The position numbers were made by a program, and so were the translations under genes. A DNA stretch of 64,000 nucleotides from Chloracidobacterium sp. N (lineage in GTDB: Bacteria > Acidobacteriota > Blastocatellia > Chloracidobacteriales > Chloracidobacteriaceae): the NCBI RefSeq assembly GCF_018304765.1, contig NZ_CP072642.1, forward strand, positions 479,501-543,500, read 5' to 3'. Below the pieces are notes generated by a model. The model worked only from the letters and a program-made list of their open reading frames with translations. It did not search any database and was not told the origin of the DNA. Each line of letters begins with the position of its first letter. The stretch's first letter is position 1. Shown here piece after piece: positions 62,962 to 64,000 of this stretch.

Positions 62962-63774
62962 ATGAACCTGACGGGAAAAATCGGCTTGGTCATTGTTGTC
63001 GGGCTGTTGCTGGTGGCGTTGGCGGGGCCGTTCTTCATTCCTCTGGAACGGGTGACGTTTCAGGACCTGGAACGCAGCTTTGACCCGCCCTCGTGGCAAC
63101 ATCCGATGGGGCTGGACGAGAACGGCCGCGACATCCTGGCGCGAATTGTCTATGGCGCGCGGATTTCACTCGCCGTCGGGGTGATCGTGGTGGCCATTTC
63201 AGCGGTAATCGGTCTGCTTCTGGGGTTGCTGTCCGGCTATGCCGGGGGCTGGGTGGACCGTTTCATGTCCGGTTTCTGGTTCAACGTGTTTCTGGCCTTT
63301 CCGGGCATTCTGCTGGCCATTGCCACCGTGGCCTTTCTTGGCGCCAGCCTGGCCAACCTCATTTTGGCGCTGTGTGTGATTGGTTGGGTGGGCTATGCCC
63401 GGCTCATCCGGGCGCAGGTGCTCAAAGTCCGGGAGTACGACTTCGTGACGGCGGCCCGGGCGCTTGGTGCCAGCGATCTGCGGATTCTGTTCCGGCACAT
63501 TCTGCCGAATGCCGTTCAGCCGCTGATTGTCCAGGCGAGTCTGGGGATGGCCGGAGCCATTTTGGCGGAGGCCAGCCTGAGTTTTCTGGGGTTGGGGATT
63601 CCGCCGCCGACGCCAAGCTGGGGTGCCATGCTGAGTGATGCCCGGACGCACTTCGCTTCGGGGTGGCACCTGACTGTCTTTCCGGCTGCCATGATCACCC
63701 TGACGGTGCTCGGCTTCAACCTGCTGGGGGACGGGTTGCGGGAGTGGCTCGATCCCAGGCAGCGCCCCCGGTAA
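62962..63774 (+). CDS. Dipeptide/oligopeptide-type ABC transporter permease (DppC/OppC-like)
   Basis: An inner-membrane permease subunit, 270 residues. An N-terminal membrane helix (GKIGLVIVVGLLLVALAGP), then five more hydrophobic helices, with the DppC/OppC signature HPMGLDENGRDILARIVYGA and the EAA loop EYDFVTAARALGASDLRILF (contacts the ATPase). The C-terminal part LSFLGLGIPPPTPSWGAML is typical. Start: ATG at 62962 (MNLTGKIG). DppB and the ATPase genes should lie nearby; they are not in the window. It is divergent from RNase J. Confidence 0.92.
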   Translation: MNLTGKIGLVIVVGLLLVALAGPFFIPLERVTFQDLERSFDPPSWQHPMGLDENGRDILARIVYGARISLAVGVIVVAISAVIGLLLGLLSGYAGGWVDRFMSGFWFNVFLAFPGILLAIATVAFLGASLANLILALCVIGWVGYARLIRAQVLKVREYDFVTAARALGASDLRILFRHILPNAVQPLIVQASLGMAGAILAEASLSFLGLGIPPPTPSWGAMLSDARTHFASGWHLTVFPAAMITLTVLGFNLLGDGLREWLDPRQRPR

Positions 63775-63799
63775 GCGTGCGTGCGGTAAGCGTGCGTGC
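63770..63799. repeat. 15-bp perfect tandem duplication at the permease 3' end
   Basis: The 15-mer GGTAAGCGTGCGTGC occurs at 63770-63784 and 63785-63799. The first copy contains the TAA stop of the permease. Confidence 0.85.
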
Positions 63800-63947
63800 G
63801 CGGCTGGTTGCCTCTATTTCCGGTATCGCCTAGCATCTGTGTCACAAACCGCTTGCCTTCTGAGTTTGTTGCCAACCCGTATCCGTTTCCCGTCAGTCCG
63901 CGCGTTGCGGAGGCCGTACCGTTGGGTTCAGGGAGGAACTTGTCCGT

Positions 63948-64000
63948 ATGTCTGCGCCAAACCAACTGAGCCATGTTCAGCAAAGTTTCAATCAGGTATT
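63948..64000 (+). CDS. Start of an unidentified gene, cut by the window edge
   Basis: An ATG at 63948 follows GGGAGGAAC by about twelve bases and opens a frame MSAPNQLSHVQQSFNQ that runs to the edge. Seventeen codons are visible and no family can be assigned. Confidence 0.5.
   Translation, partial: MSAPNQLSHVQQSFNQV

Overview
The window is high-GC bacterial chromosome, densely coded on both strands, with no rRNA, tRNA, CRISPR array, transposase, integrase or phage gene that I could recognise. The mix of genes (a type II secretion/type IV pilus-like operon whose secretin ends in a cohesin-like domain, FHA-multihaem-ferredoxin-flavoprotein fusions, FecR and BACON-type secreted proteins, RNase J, RapZ, ObgE-L27-L21) fits a Gram-negative diderm of the Acidobacteriota best, perhaps a Chloracidobacterium relative. 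That assignment is inference from gene content only.

Layout. 1-1.6 kb: the 3' end of purD and a membrane-anchored alpha/beta hydrolase. 1.8-9.6 kb: a secretion/pilus operon (GspF, GspE, secretin-cohesin, two pseudopilins, a PilM/GspL-like protein). 9.6-13.7 kb: M20 peptidase, EVE protein, a small unknown, lspA and a BaiN-like flavoprotein. 13.7-15.5 kb: rplU-rpmA-obgE on the minus strand. 15.7-19.2 kb: a large secreted zinc protease. 19.3-20.9 kb: two paralogous secreted proline-rich proteins. 21-27.9 kb: hemC, a methyltransferase/glycosyltransferase pair, a PP2C phosphatase, a cystathionine gamma-synthase/lyase, a Trm112-like protein and a SprT-like protease. 28-32.2 kb: two small proteins, a hybrid histidine kinase and a PhnP-like hydrolase. 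32.3-38.6 kb: mostly envelope proteins plus thiS-thiG-SDR. 38.9-45.2 kb: rapZ, a solitary nuoI-like gene, a Ysc84 lipid-binding protein, cysteine desulfurase, threonine synthase and two small exported proteins. 45.3-46.5 kb: a helicase lacking its second RecA domain, ending at dispersed repeats. 46.6-52.6 kb: two giant redox fusions. 52.9-64 kb: PafA-like phosphatase, amidase, mutL, priA, RNase J, a Dpp/Opp-type permease and the first codons of one further gene.

The most unusual locus is the two-gene unit at 46625-52572 (minus strand). The promoter-proximal gene joins two cyclic-nucleotide-binding domains, several Fe-S cluster motifs and a b-type-cytochrome-like membrane domain. The distal gene joins an FHA domain, a transmembrane helix, seven CxxCH haem sites, a second transmembrane helix, a ferredoxin and an NAD(P)H-type flavoprotein whose FAD motif order is circularly permuted. 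Read together they look like a signal-gated electron conduit linking cytoplasmic NAD(P)H or ferredoxin, the membrane quinone/haem b level and periplasmic haem c. Components and topology can be read from the sequence; the function is inferred.
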